From DAOUAG01 sp034432935 (GTDB lineage: Bacteria; Chloroflexota; Dehalococcoidia; SM23-28-2; RBG-16-64-32), in the NCBI GenBank assembly GCA_034432935.1, contig DAOUBD010000028.1, positions 4,915 to 68,914 on the forward strand: a DNA stretch of 64,000 nucleotides, given 5' to 3'. Below, piece by piece: positions 42,786-49,802 of the stretch; the stretch's first letter is position 1, and every line of letters begins with the position of its first letter. Position numbers and translations under genes: made by a program. The notes below the pieces were generated by a model. It ran no database searches. It was not told the DNA's origin and saw only the letters and a list, made by a program, of their open reading frames with translations.

Positions 42786-44024
42786 CTAGTACTCGTCGAT
42801 CACCTTGCGGGCCGCTGCCAGGGACAGTACCTCGTTGGTGCCGTCCTCGATGAGGGCAGCACGGGCGTCGCGGAAGAGCTTCTCGATGAGCATCTCTTTG
42901 GCCAGGCCGATGCCGCCGTGGAGCTGGAGGGCATCGCTGGCCACCTCGAAGGCAGCCTGGGTACAGAACACCTTGGCCGCCACCGAGTACTGGACCCGCG
43001 GCGGGCTGGTGGTGGAGTTATAGGCCATCGCCGCGCGGGAAAGGCCGCGGGACGCCTCCACCTTGATGAACATGTCCATGAGCTTCAGTTGCACCGCCTG
43101 GTGTTCGCAGATCTTCTTGCCTCCCTGCACCCGGTGGCGGGCGTATTTCAGCCCCTCCTCGAAGGCGGCACGGCCCACTCCGGTGAAGGCCGCGCCCATG
43201 AAGGCGTTGGCCCCCGCCAGCACCGAATTGATGACGTAAGGGTAGCCCGCCGGTTCCACCAACATGTAGGCGCGGGGGATGCGCACGTCATCGAAGAAGA
43301 TCTCGCCCTGGTTCAGCGGACGCTGGCCCATCTTGTTCAGGGGCTTACCCCTGCTCACTCCGGGCAGGTCCAGCGGGATGAGGGCCACGCCGCCCCCTTC
43401 CTGCCCCTTGGAGCTATCGATGCCCAGAAAGGTGAGGGCGTGGGTGGCAATCGTACCGTTGGAGACCCAGGCCGACTTCTGACCGTTGATGACCCACTCG
43501 TCGCCGTCCAGCCGGGCCTGCACCTGGTGCGCCACCTCCGGCAGCCGCGTCTGCTCCGTGCCGATGAGGAGGGTATCGGACCCGTGCATCGGCTCCGTGA
43601 TGGCCCAACAGCCGATGTACTTCCCCTCCCGGTCCTGCACGAAGGGCTTCACCACCCGCTCCATGATATCGGGGTTGCCGCTCATGGCCGCGAATCCGAA
43701 GGGGAAGGAGGTGACGCCCAGGCTGACGGCGAGGCCGGCGCAGCCCCAGGCCATCTCCTCGGTAAAGATATGCTGGGCTAAGGGCGAGAGGCGGGCACCG
43801 CCGAGGGACTCAGGCAGCGCCCGGGTGTGGTATCCCAACTGGTAGGCCTGACGGAAAACATCCCACAGAACGCTCCCCTTGGCGATCACCTGCTCCGGGT
43901 CTGGCATCCGGTCCAGCTCGATGCTGGCAGGTCGCAAAACCTCCTCGGCGAACCGGTGGACGTTCTCCTTAAGCGCCCTCTCATCGTCCGTAAGCCCCTT
44001 GTTCAGCTCCAGGTAGGTGGCCAT
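42786..44024 (-). CDS. Acyl-CoA dehydrogenase
   Basis: A 412-residue flavoprotein that should oxidise an acyl-CoA to the 2-enoyl form and pass electrons to ETF. Motifs: ALKENVHRFAEEVLRPAS at the start, WAITEPMHGSDTLLIG (FAD/substrate loop), INGQKSAWVSNGTIATHAL, VGRAAFEEGLKYARHR, and QLHGGIGLAKEMLIEKLFRDARAALIEDGTNEV at the C-terminus. ATG at 44024 follows GGAAGGAGGCGCGAGCT. The substrate cannot be set. Divergent from the aldolase gene. Confidence 0.95.
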   Translation of the reverse strand: MATYLELNKGLTDDERALKENVHRFAEEVLRPASIELDRMPDPEQVIAKGSVLWDVFRQAYQLGYHTRALPESLGGARLSPLAQHIFTEEMAWGCAGLAVSLGVTSFPFGFAAMSGNPDIMERVVKPFVQDREGKYIGCWAITEPMHGSDTLLIGTEQTRLPEVAHQVQARLDGDEWVINGQKSAWVSNGTIATHALTFLGIDSSKGQEGGGVALIPLDLPGVSRGKPLNKMGQRPLNQGEIFFDDVRIPRAYMLVEPAGYPYVINSVLAGANAFMGAAFTGVGRAAFEEGLKYARHRVQGGKKICEHQAVQLKLMDMFIKVEASRGLSRAAMAYNSTTSPPRVQYSVAAKVFCTQAAFEVASDALQLHGGIGLAKEMLIEKLFRDARAALIEDGTNEVLSLAAARKVIDEY

Positions 44025-44063
44025 AGCTCGCGCCTCCTTCCGCCTGCCGTCCGCGGCTGAAGT

Positions 44064-44069
44064 TATAAT
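44064..44069 (+). promoter_or_regulatory. -10 element (TATAAT) of the HpaI-type aldolase gene
   Basis: Consensus TATAAT, 35 bases before the GTG at 44105; the transcript would carry a leader of about 28 bases with GGGGGAG as the ribosome site. Confidence 0.45.
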
Positions 44070-44104
44070 AGCGGCTAGCCGAGGGCTAGTGAACCGGGGG
44101 AGTC

Positions 44105-44872
44105 GTGCGCGAGAACCGCATGAAGCGCCTATGGCAGCAAGGGCGCCCCGCCTTGGGGGGTTGGCTGACCATACCCTCCTCCTTCTCCGCCGAGATCTTC
44201 GCCCACGCCGGCTTCGACTGGATCTGCGTGGACATGCAGCATGGGGTCATCGGCTACTCCGAAGCGGTCCACCTCCTCCAGGCCATATCTACCACCTCGG
44301 CCACGCCCGTCGTCCGCGTGCCGTGGAACGAACCGGGGATCATCATGAAGGTGCTGGACGCAGGCGCTATGGGCGTCATAGTGCCCATGGTGAACTCCCG
44401 CGCCGAGGCCCAGGCCGCCGTCGCCGCCTGCCGCTACGCTCCCAGGGGCATGCGCTCCTACGGACCCGTCCGGGCCGTTTACTACGCCGGGCGAGACTAC
44501 TTCGCCCGCGCCGATCAGGAGGTGGCCTGCATCGTGATGATCGAGACGAAGGAGGCCTTGCAGGACCTGGAGGGGATCCTCGGCGTCCCGGGGGTGGATG
44601 CGGCCTACGTCGGCCCCGCTGACCTCAGCGTCTCCCTGGGGCTGCCGCCGGGATCCGACCACGACGATCCGGCCTTTGTGGAAGCCATCGCCGCCGTGCT
44701 GGACGCCTGCCGCCGCCTCCGCGTCGTCCCGGGCGCCCATGCCGGCAACCCCGCCACCGCCCGAAAGCGCATCGAGCAGGGGTTCCTCATGGTCGAGATG
44801 TGCGACGACGCCTCGGCCCTGGCCCGGACCGCGGCCGCTGACCTGCGGGCCGTCCGCGGAGACGAAGCCTAA
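44105..44872 (+). CDS. HpcH/HpaI-family class II aldolase
   Basis: A 255-residue aldolase of the type that cleaves 4-hydroxy-2-oxo acids (such as 2-keto-3-deoxy-rhamnonate or HpaI substrates) into pyruvate and an aldehyde. Motifs: FDWICVDMQHG with the active-site His, PVVRVPWNEP, AGAMGVIVPMVNSRAEA (metal site follows), MIETKEAL and YVGPADLSVSLGL. Start is GTG at 44105 with GGGGGAG upstream. Product specificity is not predictable. 37 bases precede the flavoprotein gene, which has its own -10. Confidence 0.93.
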   Translation: MRENRMKRLWQQGRPALGGWLTIPSSFSAEIFAHAGFDWICVDMQHGVIGYSEAVHLLQAISTTSATPVVRVPWNEPGIIMKVLDAGAMGVIVPMVNSRAEAQAAVAACRYAPRGMRSYGPVRAVYYAGRDYFARADQEVACIVMIETKEALQDLEGILGVPGVDAAYVGPADLSVSLGLPPGSDHDDPAFVEAIAAVLDACRRLRVVPGAHAGNPATARKRIEQGFLMVEMCDDASALARTAAADLRAVRGDEA

Positions 44873-44893
44873 GCGCCAGAGCCGCCGCCGCGC

Positions 44894-44899
44894 TAGAAT
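44894..44899 (+). promoter_or_regulatory. -10 element (TAGAAT) of the flavoprotein gene, near-leaderless
   Basis: GCTAGAAT, then 10 bases, then ATG at 44910; an expected leader of about 3 bases. Confidence 0.45.
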
Positions 44900-44909
44900 C
44901 GGCTGTGTA

Positions 44910-46133
44910 ATGCGATTCGACTTCGATGTCGCTGTCGCCGGCGCTGGCCCCGCTGGCTCCCGTACCGCCCGGGACCTGGCGCAGGCTGGCCTGAGGGTGG
45001 CTTTACTGGAGGAACACCGGCAGCCGGGGATCCCCTCTCACTGTTCGGGCCTCATCAGCCCTCGCACCCTAGAAGAGGCAGGGATCGGCCCCGAGGCGGC
45101 CATCCACCGCATCAGCGGCGCCTTCCTGCACGCCCCGGACGGGACCCTAGCCGAGCTGGGCGGCGGCCAGGTACGGGCCGTGGCCATCGACCGGGTCCGC
45201 TGGGATCAAACCCTTTGCCAGCAGGCCCAAGCCGCCGGCGCCGAGCTCCTGCGCGGCCGGGTCACCGGCGTCGCGCGCCAGGACGGCGGCGTGCTCCTCA
45301 CCGTGCACACAGACGGCCGGATTCGCCACCTCACGGCTCGCCTCATCGTGGGGGCTGACGGCGCCCACTCCCGGGTGGCCCGCTGTCTGGGGCTGCCAGG
45401 GCCGCGAGAGAAGGCCTATTGCCTGGGCATCGAGGGGCGGCTGAGGACCCCGCGGCAGGACTTCGTTCACGTCTTCGTGAGCAACGATGTGGCGCCCGGG
45501 TGGTTCGGCTGGATCATACCGGTGGGAGATGGGACGGTGCGCGCCGGCATAGGGTCTACTAACGGCGCCAAACCCATCGTCTGCTACCGCCGAATGGCAG
45601 CGGCCTTCCCCCAGCTCTTCGCCGCGTTGGAGCCCAAACGTATGTACGGCGGCACCATCCCTCTCAGCTTCGCGCCCCGGTCTTACGCCGATAACGCCCT
45701 CCTAGTGGGGGATGCCGCCGGCCAGGTGAAGCCCCTCTCGGGCGGCGGGATCTACACGGGGCTGGTGGCCGCCCGCCACGCCGCCGAGGCAGCGCTGGAG
45801 GCCTTCCGCGCCAATGACCTGAGCGCCCGCCGCCTCTCCTCTTACGAACGGCGATGGAAGGCGGAGATCGGCCGCGAGCTGGCCCGCAGCCGCCGCCTGC
45901 GCAACGCCGGTTTGGCTTTGGGCGACCAGGGGATAAACAGAGTAGTCCGCGTCTTGCGCCACGATAGCCTTGTCGCCCTCGCCGCGCGCCATGGCGACAT
46001 CGATTACCCGTCCCGGGCGCTGCTCCGCCTGGCCAGGTCTGCGCCGGCCGTCACCACCCTGCTGCCCATCTTGGCGCGGCGACCCGCCGCCGTCTGGCAG
46101 GTCCTCCGGGCGCACCTCCCTTTTGCGGTGTGA
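44910..46133 (+). CDS. Geranylgeranyl reductase family flavoprotein
   Basis: A 407-residue FAD-dependent oxidoreductase. It has the dinucleotide fold start FDVAVAGAGPAGSRTARDLAQAGLRVALLEEH, then HCSGLIS, a middle FAD motif LIVGADGAHSRVARCLGL and the second FAD motif NALLVGDAAGQVKPLSGGGIYTGLVA, all normal for the family. Members reduce the isoprenoid chains of chlorophylls, menaquinones or membrane lipids; here quinone or carotenoid-type substrates fit a non-photosynthetic host, as inference. The start is ATG at 44910, at the conserved fold; the open frame upstream is within the aldolase. Confidence 0.92.
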   Translation: MRFDFDVAVAGAGPAGSRTARDLAQAGLRVALLEEHRQPGIPSHCSGLISPRTLEEAGIGPEAAIHRISGAFLHAPDGTLAELGGGQVRAVAIDRVRWDQTLCQQAQAAGAELLRGRVTGVARQDGGVLLTVHTDGRIRHLTARLIVGADGAHSRVARCLGLPGPREKAYCLGIEGRLRTPRQDFVHVFVSNDVAPGWFGWIIPVGDGTVRAGIGSTNGAKPIVCYRRMAAAFPQLFAALEPKRMYGGTIPLSFAPRSYADNALLVGDAAGQVKPLSGGGIYTGLVAARHAAEAALEAFRANDLSARRLSSYERRWKAEIGRELARSRRLRNAGLALGDQGINRVVRVLRHDSLVALAARHGDIDYPSRALLRLARSAPAVTTLLPILARRPAAVWQVLRAHLPFAV

Positions 46134-46164
46134 CGGCGACGAAGGCGGCCGCGCTGCCCCATGC

Positions 46165-46170
46165 TATAAT
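46165..46170 (+). promoter_or_regulatory. -10 element (TATAAT) of the copper-linked cluster, near-leaderless
   Basis: ATGCTATAAT, then 11 bases, then ATG at 46182: leader of about 4 bases. First gene of the co-oriented group ending at 52625. Confidence 0.5.
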
Positions 46171-46181
46171 CGAGGCCGGAT

Positions 46182-46673
46182 ATGGCCATCACGGGACAGA
46201 CGAGGCAGGCCGCCAGCCCCCCGGCGCGCGAACTCCCCTACGCAGGCTTCCAACTCCGCGCCGTGGCCTTCATCCTCGACGCCATCGTCTTGGCATCGAT
46301 CCTCTTCCTGTTTATCGCAGCCGCCGGGCTCCAGCTCCTGTTGCGCAGCGACTGGGGCAACGAGTCCAACATCCCGGACAAGGTCTACTGGGCCTCCTTC
46401 CTCATCGTGGCCAGCTTCTTGCTGGTGCCGCCCTGGTACTTCATCGCCATGTGGTGGGCCCGGGGCCAGAGCCTCGGCATGATGGCCGTGCACATCGCCG
46501 TCACGGATACGGAAGGCTATCACATCTCTTTTCCCCAGGCCCTCGTCCGCACGCTAGTTTGGCCCCTTAGCTTCTTGCCCATGGGCATCGGCATGCTGCC
46601 CATCCTCTTCGACCGGCGCGCCCGCGCCCTCCACGACATGCTGGCGGGCACCGTCGTCGTCCAACTACCGTGA
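46182..46673 (+). CDS. RDD-family membrane protein
   Basis: A 163-residue membrane protein of the RDD family: YAGFQLRAVAFILDAIVLASILFLF (segment 1 with the defining Arg and Asp), YWASFLIVASFLLVPPWYF (2), GQSLGMMAVHIAVTD loop, FPQALVRTLVWPLSFLPMGIGMLPI (3) and RARALHDMLAGTVVV. RDD proteins have been linked to ion exchange but most are uncharacterised. The ATG at 46182 follows a TATAAT element closely. The next gene starts within its stop codon (GTGA). Confidence 0.9.
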   Translation: MAITGQTRQAASPPARELPYAGFQLRAVAFILDAIVLASILFLFIAAAGLQLLLRSDWGNESNIPDKVYWASFLIVASFLLVPPWYFIAMWWARGQSLGMMAVHIAVTDTEGYHISFPQALVRTLVWPLSFLPMGIGMLPILFDRRARALHDMLAGTVVVQLP

Positions 46674-47497
46674 ACGGCCCCGGGTCCCTGGTCAGGACGG
46701 CGTCCCAGTGGACCATCGGCTTCATCCTCACCATCGTCCTCATCGCCTTCCTGCTGGCGTTAGCTGCGGCCCAGATCACCTCGCCGGGACCTGCGCACCG
46801 GGTCCTGCGCCGTGCCGCCGCTGTAACCACCGGCATCGACTCGGCCCTCCCGGGCGTCCAGGATCAGCTTCGCCAGGCGGCCGGCGCAGAGGGCTCCAGC
46901 GAGGTTCTGGTGCCGGGCTATCCGATACCGGTGGAGATCCCGCGGGAGCAGGCGGGGACCATCGACCCCGCGGAGCTGCGGCGCCTCATCCTGGACGAGT
47001 CGGCCCGCCGCCTGTATAGCGACGGGTGGTCCGTCTGGGATGACGGTGACCAGGAAGCGAAACAGGATGTGCGGCGCATCTCTTCGGCCGGCCTCCTGAA
47101 GACGGGCCTGGGCCTTATCAACGATGGCAACCACCGCATCTTCTTGGGCCTCGCCGGCCTGCTGGGGTTGATGGCCTTCGGTCTGGCCCTGGCCCTGGCC
47201 GTGAGCCTCGCTCCCCTGCCGCGCCTCGCGGCCCTGGGCGGCGTACTCACCGCGGCGGGGCTGCCCCTCCTAGCGGGGGCCGTGGCCATCCGCTTCGGGT
47301 TACGCACCGCCGCCGTGGACGCCGATCCCTTCGCTAGAGGGCTCCTGGACCTGGGGGTGGACATCATGGCCGTCCCCATCCGCACCTATCTCATCGTCAG
47401 CCTGCTGGGCATGCTCATAGCCCTGCTGGGCGCTGGGGCCATGTGGTGGGAGTCCCGCACCAGGCAGGCGGTGCCCGCGGGCGGCCCGACGCCCTAA
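46670..47497 (+). CDS. Unknown membrane protein
   Basis: A 275-residue protein with one N-terminal membrane segment (residues about 15-37), an extracytoplasmic domain (about 40-150: SEVLVPGYPIPVEIPREQAGTID...) and three C-terminal segments (about 158-180, 185-207, 235-260). No catalytic motif, signal sequence cleavage site or cofactor site is seen. The GTG at 46670 overlaps the RDD stop by four bases, so the two are translationally coupled and probably function together. I do not recognise the family. Confidence 0.8.
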   Translation: MNGPGSLVRTASQWTIGFILTIVLIAFLLALAAAQITSPGPAHRVLRRAAAVTTGIDSALPGVQDQLRQAAGAEGSSEVLVPGYPIPVEIPREQAGTIDPAELRRLILDESARRLYSDGWSVWDDGDQEAKQDVRRISSAGLLKTGLGLINDGNHRIFLGLAGLLGLMAFGLALALAVSLAPLPRLAALGGVLTAAGLPLLAGAVAIRFGLRTAAVDADPFARGLLDLGVDIMAVPIRTYLIVSLLGMLIALLGAGAMWWESRTRQAVPAGGPTP

Positions 47498-47546
47498 GCG
47501 CCACCTGGCCCGCCGGTCAGGCTCCAGCACGCGCCGGGATAACGGG

Positions 47547-47552
47547 TATAAT
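47547..47552 (+). promoter_or_regulatory. -10 element (TATAAT) of the His-rich protein gene
   Basis: GGGTATAAT, 21 bases before the ATG at 47574; a leader of about 14 bases would include the weak site GGCCAGCGG. Confidence 0.45.
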
Positions 47553-47573
47553 AAAGGCCAGCGGTAGATCGAC

Positions 47574-47912
47574 ATGAGGGAGAGAACACGCAGGCTCCTT
47601 CTCAAAGCCGGCGCTCTCGCCGTCTTGCTGGGCGTCGTGGCGCCCAACGTGACCTACGTCGGCCACTGGCCCTTGGCTGGCCACACCCACGACATCAAGG
47701 ACGAAGCCACCGCCAGCGAGCACGCAGCTCACTGCCACCTGGGCCCCTCTAAATGCTCTGGCCAGACCGACTTCACCGGCACCTGGTGGGTTGGCCAAGA
47801 GCCCACGGTCCTGCCGGCAGCCCCTAAAGAAGAGCTGGTCGCGATATCCTCCGACACCTCGCTCCTGGACCCCCCGTCTTCCCGCCTCCTAAAGCCTCCG
47901 CGACCTTCCTAG
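47574..47912 (+). CDS. Small His-rich exported or membrane-anchored protein
   Basis: A 112-residue protein with a basic head, one hydrophobic segment (residues about 10-26) and a mature part rich in His: VGHWPLAGHTHDIKDE, then EHAAHCHLGPSKC with two Cys nine residues apart. Such clustering of His and Cys is a likely metal site, fitting its place just before copper-type genes. No family recognised. ATG at 47574; a start at 47574 gives a good N-terminal anchor. The C-terminus is Pro/Ser-rich. Confidence 0.7.
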   Translation: MRERTRRLLLKAGALAVLLGVVAPNVTYVGHWPLAGHTHDIKDEATASEHAAHCHLGPSKCSGQTDFTGTWWVGQEPTVLPAAPKEELVAISSDTSLLDPPSSRLLKPPRPS

Positions 47913-47944
47913 CGGCCCACGACACCATCCGTGCGCCAGGGGGC

Positions 47945-47950
47945 TAGACT
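47945..47950 (+). promoter_or_regulatory. -10 element (TAGACT) of the lipoprotein-CopC operon
   Basis: GGGCTAGACT lies 43 bases before the TTG start at 47994; the same TAGACT (context GGCTAGACTT) precedes the epoxide-hydrolase gene at 57384-57389. Confidence 0.35.
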
Positions 47951-47993
47951 TCCGCGCTATCCCCAGGCGCCTAGCACATAGGAGGCGATACAC

Positions 47994-48512
47994 TTGTCGC
48001 AACGTACGAAGCTTATGGCTGTCGTTGCCGCGTTGGCCGCCATCGCCCTCGTGGCGGCGGCCGCTTGCGGGGGCGACGACGGCAGCAGCAAACAGACCGA
48101 TCAGCAGATCCAGCAGATGACATCCCAGCTCACTGACCTTCAGACCTCGGTCAAGAACATCCATGACTCCATGATGCGCCAGCAGGTCTTGCTGGCCTAC
48201 ACGGCCCTGCGGGCTGAAGGCCTGCACGAGATAGCCGAAAGCCTGAATACGGCCGGCGCCATCGACCCCGCCTGGCACGGCGCCGTCAGCCGCATGCACC
48301 TCATAGTCACGGCGACGGACTGGCCGGAGGAGCTGAAGGCGGCAGCGGATGACTGCGCCATGAAGCTGGATGAGTTCGCCAAAGCGTTGGACTCCGGCGA
48401 TCTGGCCGCCAGCAAGACGGCGGGGCCCGTGGCCCACCTGGCCTGGCACGAGCTGGACGGCGCCGCGGCCAACTTTCTGGGGGCCGAGAACTCCGAGGAG
48501 ATGAGCCATTGA
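47994..48512 (+). CDS. Lipoprotein of unknown function, possible member of the copper cluster's His module
   Basis: A 172-residue lipoprotein: signal peptide with lipobox AAAC (Cys25), Asp/Gly-Ser linker, a coiled helix (QTDQQIQQMTSQLTDLQTSV), then a helical region. Residues about 119-160 (C, then LDSGDLAASKTAGPVAHLAWHELD) align loosely with the Cys and FFGPVHNFTHNID part of the protein at 52170, keeping GD, GPV and His near equivalent positions. Start is TTG at 47994 with ATAGGAGGCGATACAC, a good ribosome site. The next gene begins at its stop. No family recognised. Confidence 0.78.
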   Translation: MSQRTKLMAVVAALAAIALVAAAACGGDDGSSKQTDQQIQQMTSQLTDLQTSVKNIHDSMMRQQVLLAYTALRAEGLHEIAESLNTAGAIDPAWHGAVSRMHLIVTATDWPEELKAAADDCAMKLDEFAKALDSGDLAASKTAGPVAHLAWHELDGAAANFLGAENSEEMSH

Positions 48513-48514
48513 CC

Positions 48515-49168
48515 ATGAGAAAGCGTCACTATCCAGAGCACAAGGGCCCACGCCCGGCAAGATCACACCTGCCCCGGGCGCCCGCATGGGCCGCCGCCAT
48601 CCTTCTGGCGGCAGCCGCCGCCCTCCTCACCGTCCTCGGCGCCAGCGCCCACGCCAAGTACGAACGCTCCGAGCCAGCGGACGGCGCCGTGCTGGCGCAA
48701 CCGCCGTCGCGAGTCGACGTCTATTTCAGCCAGGAGATGACCCGCAGCGGAGGCCTGCCCAGCCTCGTTGTGGTCAACGATGTGGGCGACCAGGTGGACC
48801 TGGGGGCCAAGCTGGACGACAACGACCGCAAGCACATCTACGCTGATCTGGCACCCGCTCTGCCACCGGGACGTTACACGGTCATCTGGCACACCCTCTC
48901 GGACGAAGACGCCGAAGAAGCCCAAGGGGCGTTCCACTTCTACGTGGGGACAGGGCCTTCCGGGGCATCGCCAGCCGCCCCTTTGGCTACGGTTGCGCCG
49001 GCCGCCACACCTGCTGCGGCCACCCCGGCTGCTACGGCCGGCCCGGCCGCAGCTGAGGCCGGCGGAGACAGCGGGTTGCCCATCTGGGCCCTGGCCGTTG
49101 GCATCGCTGGCGGCCTGCTGGCCGGCGGGGCGGGCGGCTACGGTCTTGCCCGGAGGTCTGGAGGCTGA
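48515..49168 (+). CDS. CopC-domain protein with C-terminal membrane anchor
   Basis: A 217-residue exported protein. The signal peptide (about residues 1-45) ends GASA-HAKYERSEPADGAV, so mature His1 matches the N-terminal copper ligand of CopC. The CopC fold follows to about residue 145 (VDVYFSQEM, RYTVIWHTLSDEDAEEAQGAFHFYVG). The DGH motif that supplies the second His of the Cu(II) site is replaced by DEDAEE, so binding may differ. An Ala/Pro/Thr linker leads to one membrane segment near the C-terminus. ATG at 48515 is chosen; a TTG at 48509 is possible and touches the previous stop. Confidence 0.88.
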   Translation: MRKRHYPEHKGPRPARSHLPRAPAWAAAILLAAAAALLTVLGASAHAKYERSEPADGAVLAQPPSRVDVYFSQEMTRSGGLPSLVVVNDVGDQVDLGAKLDDNDRKHIYADLAPALPPGRYTVIWHTLSDEDAEEAQGAFHFYVGTGPSGASPAAPLATVAPAATPAAATPAATAGPAAAEAGGDSGLPIWALAVGIAGGLLAGGAGGYGLARRSGG

Positions 49169-49172
49169 GGCT

Positions 49173-49802
49173 ATGGCCTTGAGCCGCCTTGGCCTGGCCG
49201 CCGTCTTCCTCCATTTCGGGGGCGCCGGCACCTACACTGCCGCAGCCGTGGTGGCGGGGGTGTTTGTGGCCCTCTTCGCCCTCAGCTTCTTGTGGGGCCA
49301 CCGCCCGCAAGGGAGCCGCGTCTTCAGTAAACGATGGGCCGGCCAGTGGCTGCGGGCATCCTTTCCCCGGCTCATCGTGGCCGGCGCGTTCTCCGGCGCC
49401 CTTTTCGCCGCCTCCAGCCTGGCCGGCGGCCGCCAGGCCGCCACCCTGGCTGAGCGCGCCTGCCAGCAACCGGCCGCCCCCTTTACTACCCAGGCCGTCA
49501 CCGCAGAACGCCTGGCTGCTGCCGTCGCCGGTCTCCAGAAGCTGGCGGCGGCAGCAGCGGCCGGCGACCGCGACGGCGCGCCATCCCTCTTCTTCGGCAC
49601 TGACACCCACAACGTGACCCACGACATCGACGGCCTCTTGCGGAAGACTGACCCTGCCCTGGGCAAGGAGATCTGCCGCAGCATGGTCGTCCTGGAGCTG
49701 CAACTGGCCGGCAGCCGCAACCTGACGGTGGTGCGGCAGGAGGCTGCACGCTCCGCAGAGCTGCTGCAACGGGCGGGACGAGAGATGGGCCTGACGCCAT
49801 GA
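49173..49802 (+). CDS. Membrane protein with FFGxxHNxTHxID domain (copper cluster paralogue A)
   Basis: A 209-residue protein with two or three membrane segments in residues 1-80 and an outer helical domain (about 85-209). The domain has Cys in ERACQQP, SLFFGTDTHNVTHDIDGLL, Cys in LGKEICRSMVVLELQL and a terminal helix. The same plan, with both Cys and both His conserved, occurs in the protein at 52170-52625. I know no named family with this signature. ATG at 49173 has GGAGGCTGAGGCT upstream, four bases after copC stops; its stop overlaps the CopCD start (ATGA). This makes a copper- or cytochrome-linked role likely. Confidence 0.8.
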   Translation: MALSRLGLAAVFLHFGGAGTYTAAAVVAGVFVALFALSFLWGHRPQGSRVFSKRWAGQWLRASFPRLIVAGAFSGALFAASSLAGGRQAATLAERACQQPAAPFTTQAVTAERLAAAVAGLQKLAAAAAAGDRDGAPSLFFGTDTHNVTHDIDGLLRKTDPALGKEICRSMVVLELQLAGSRNLTVVRQEAARSAELLQRAGREMGLTP

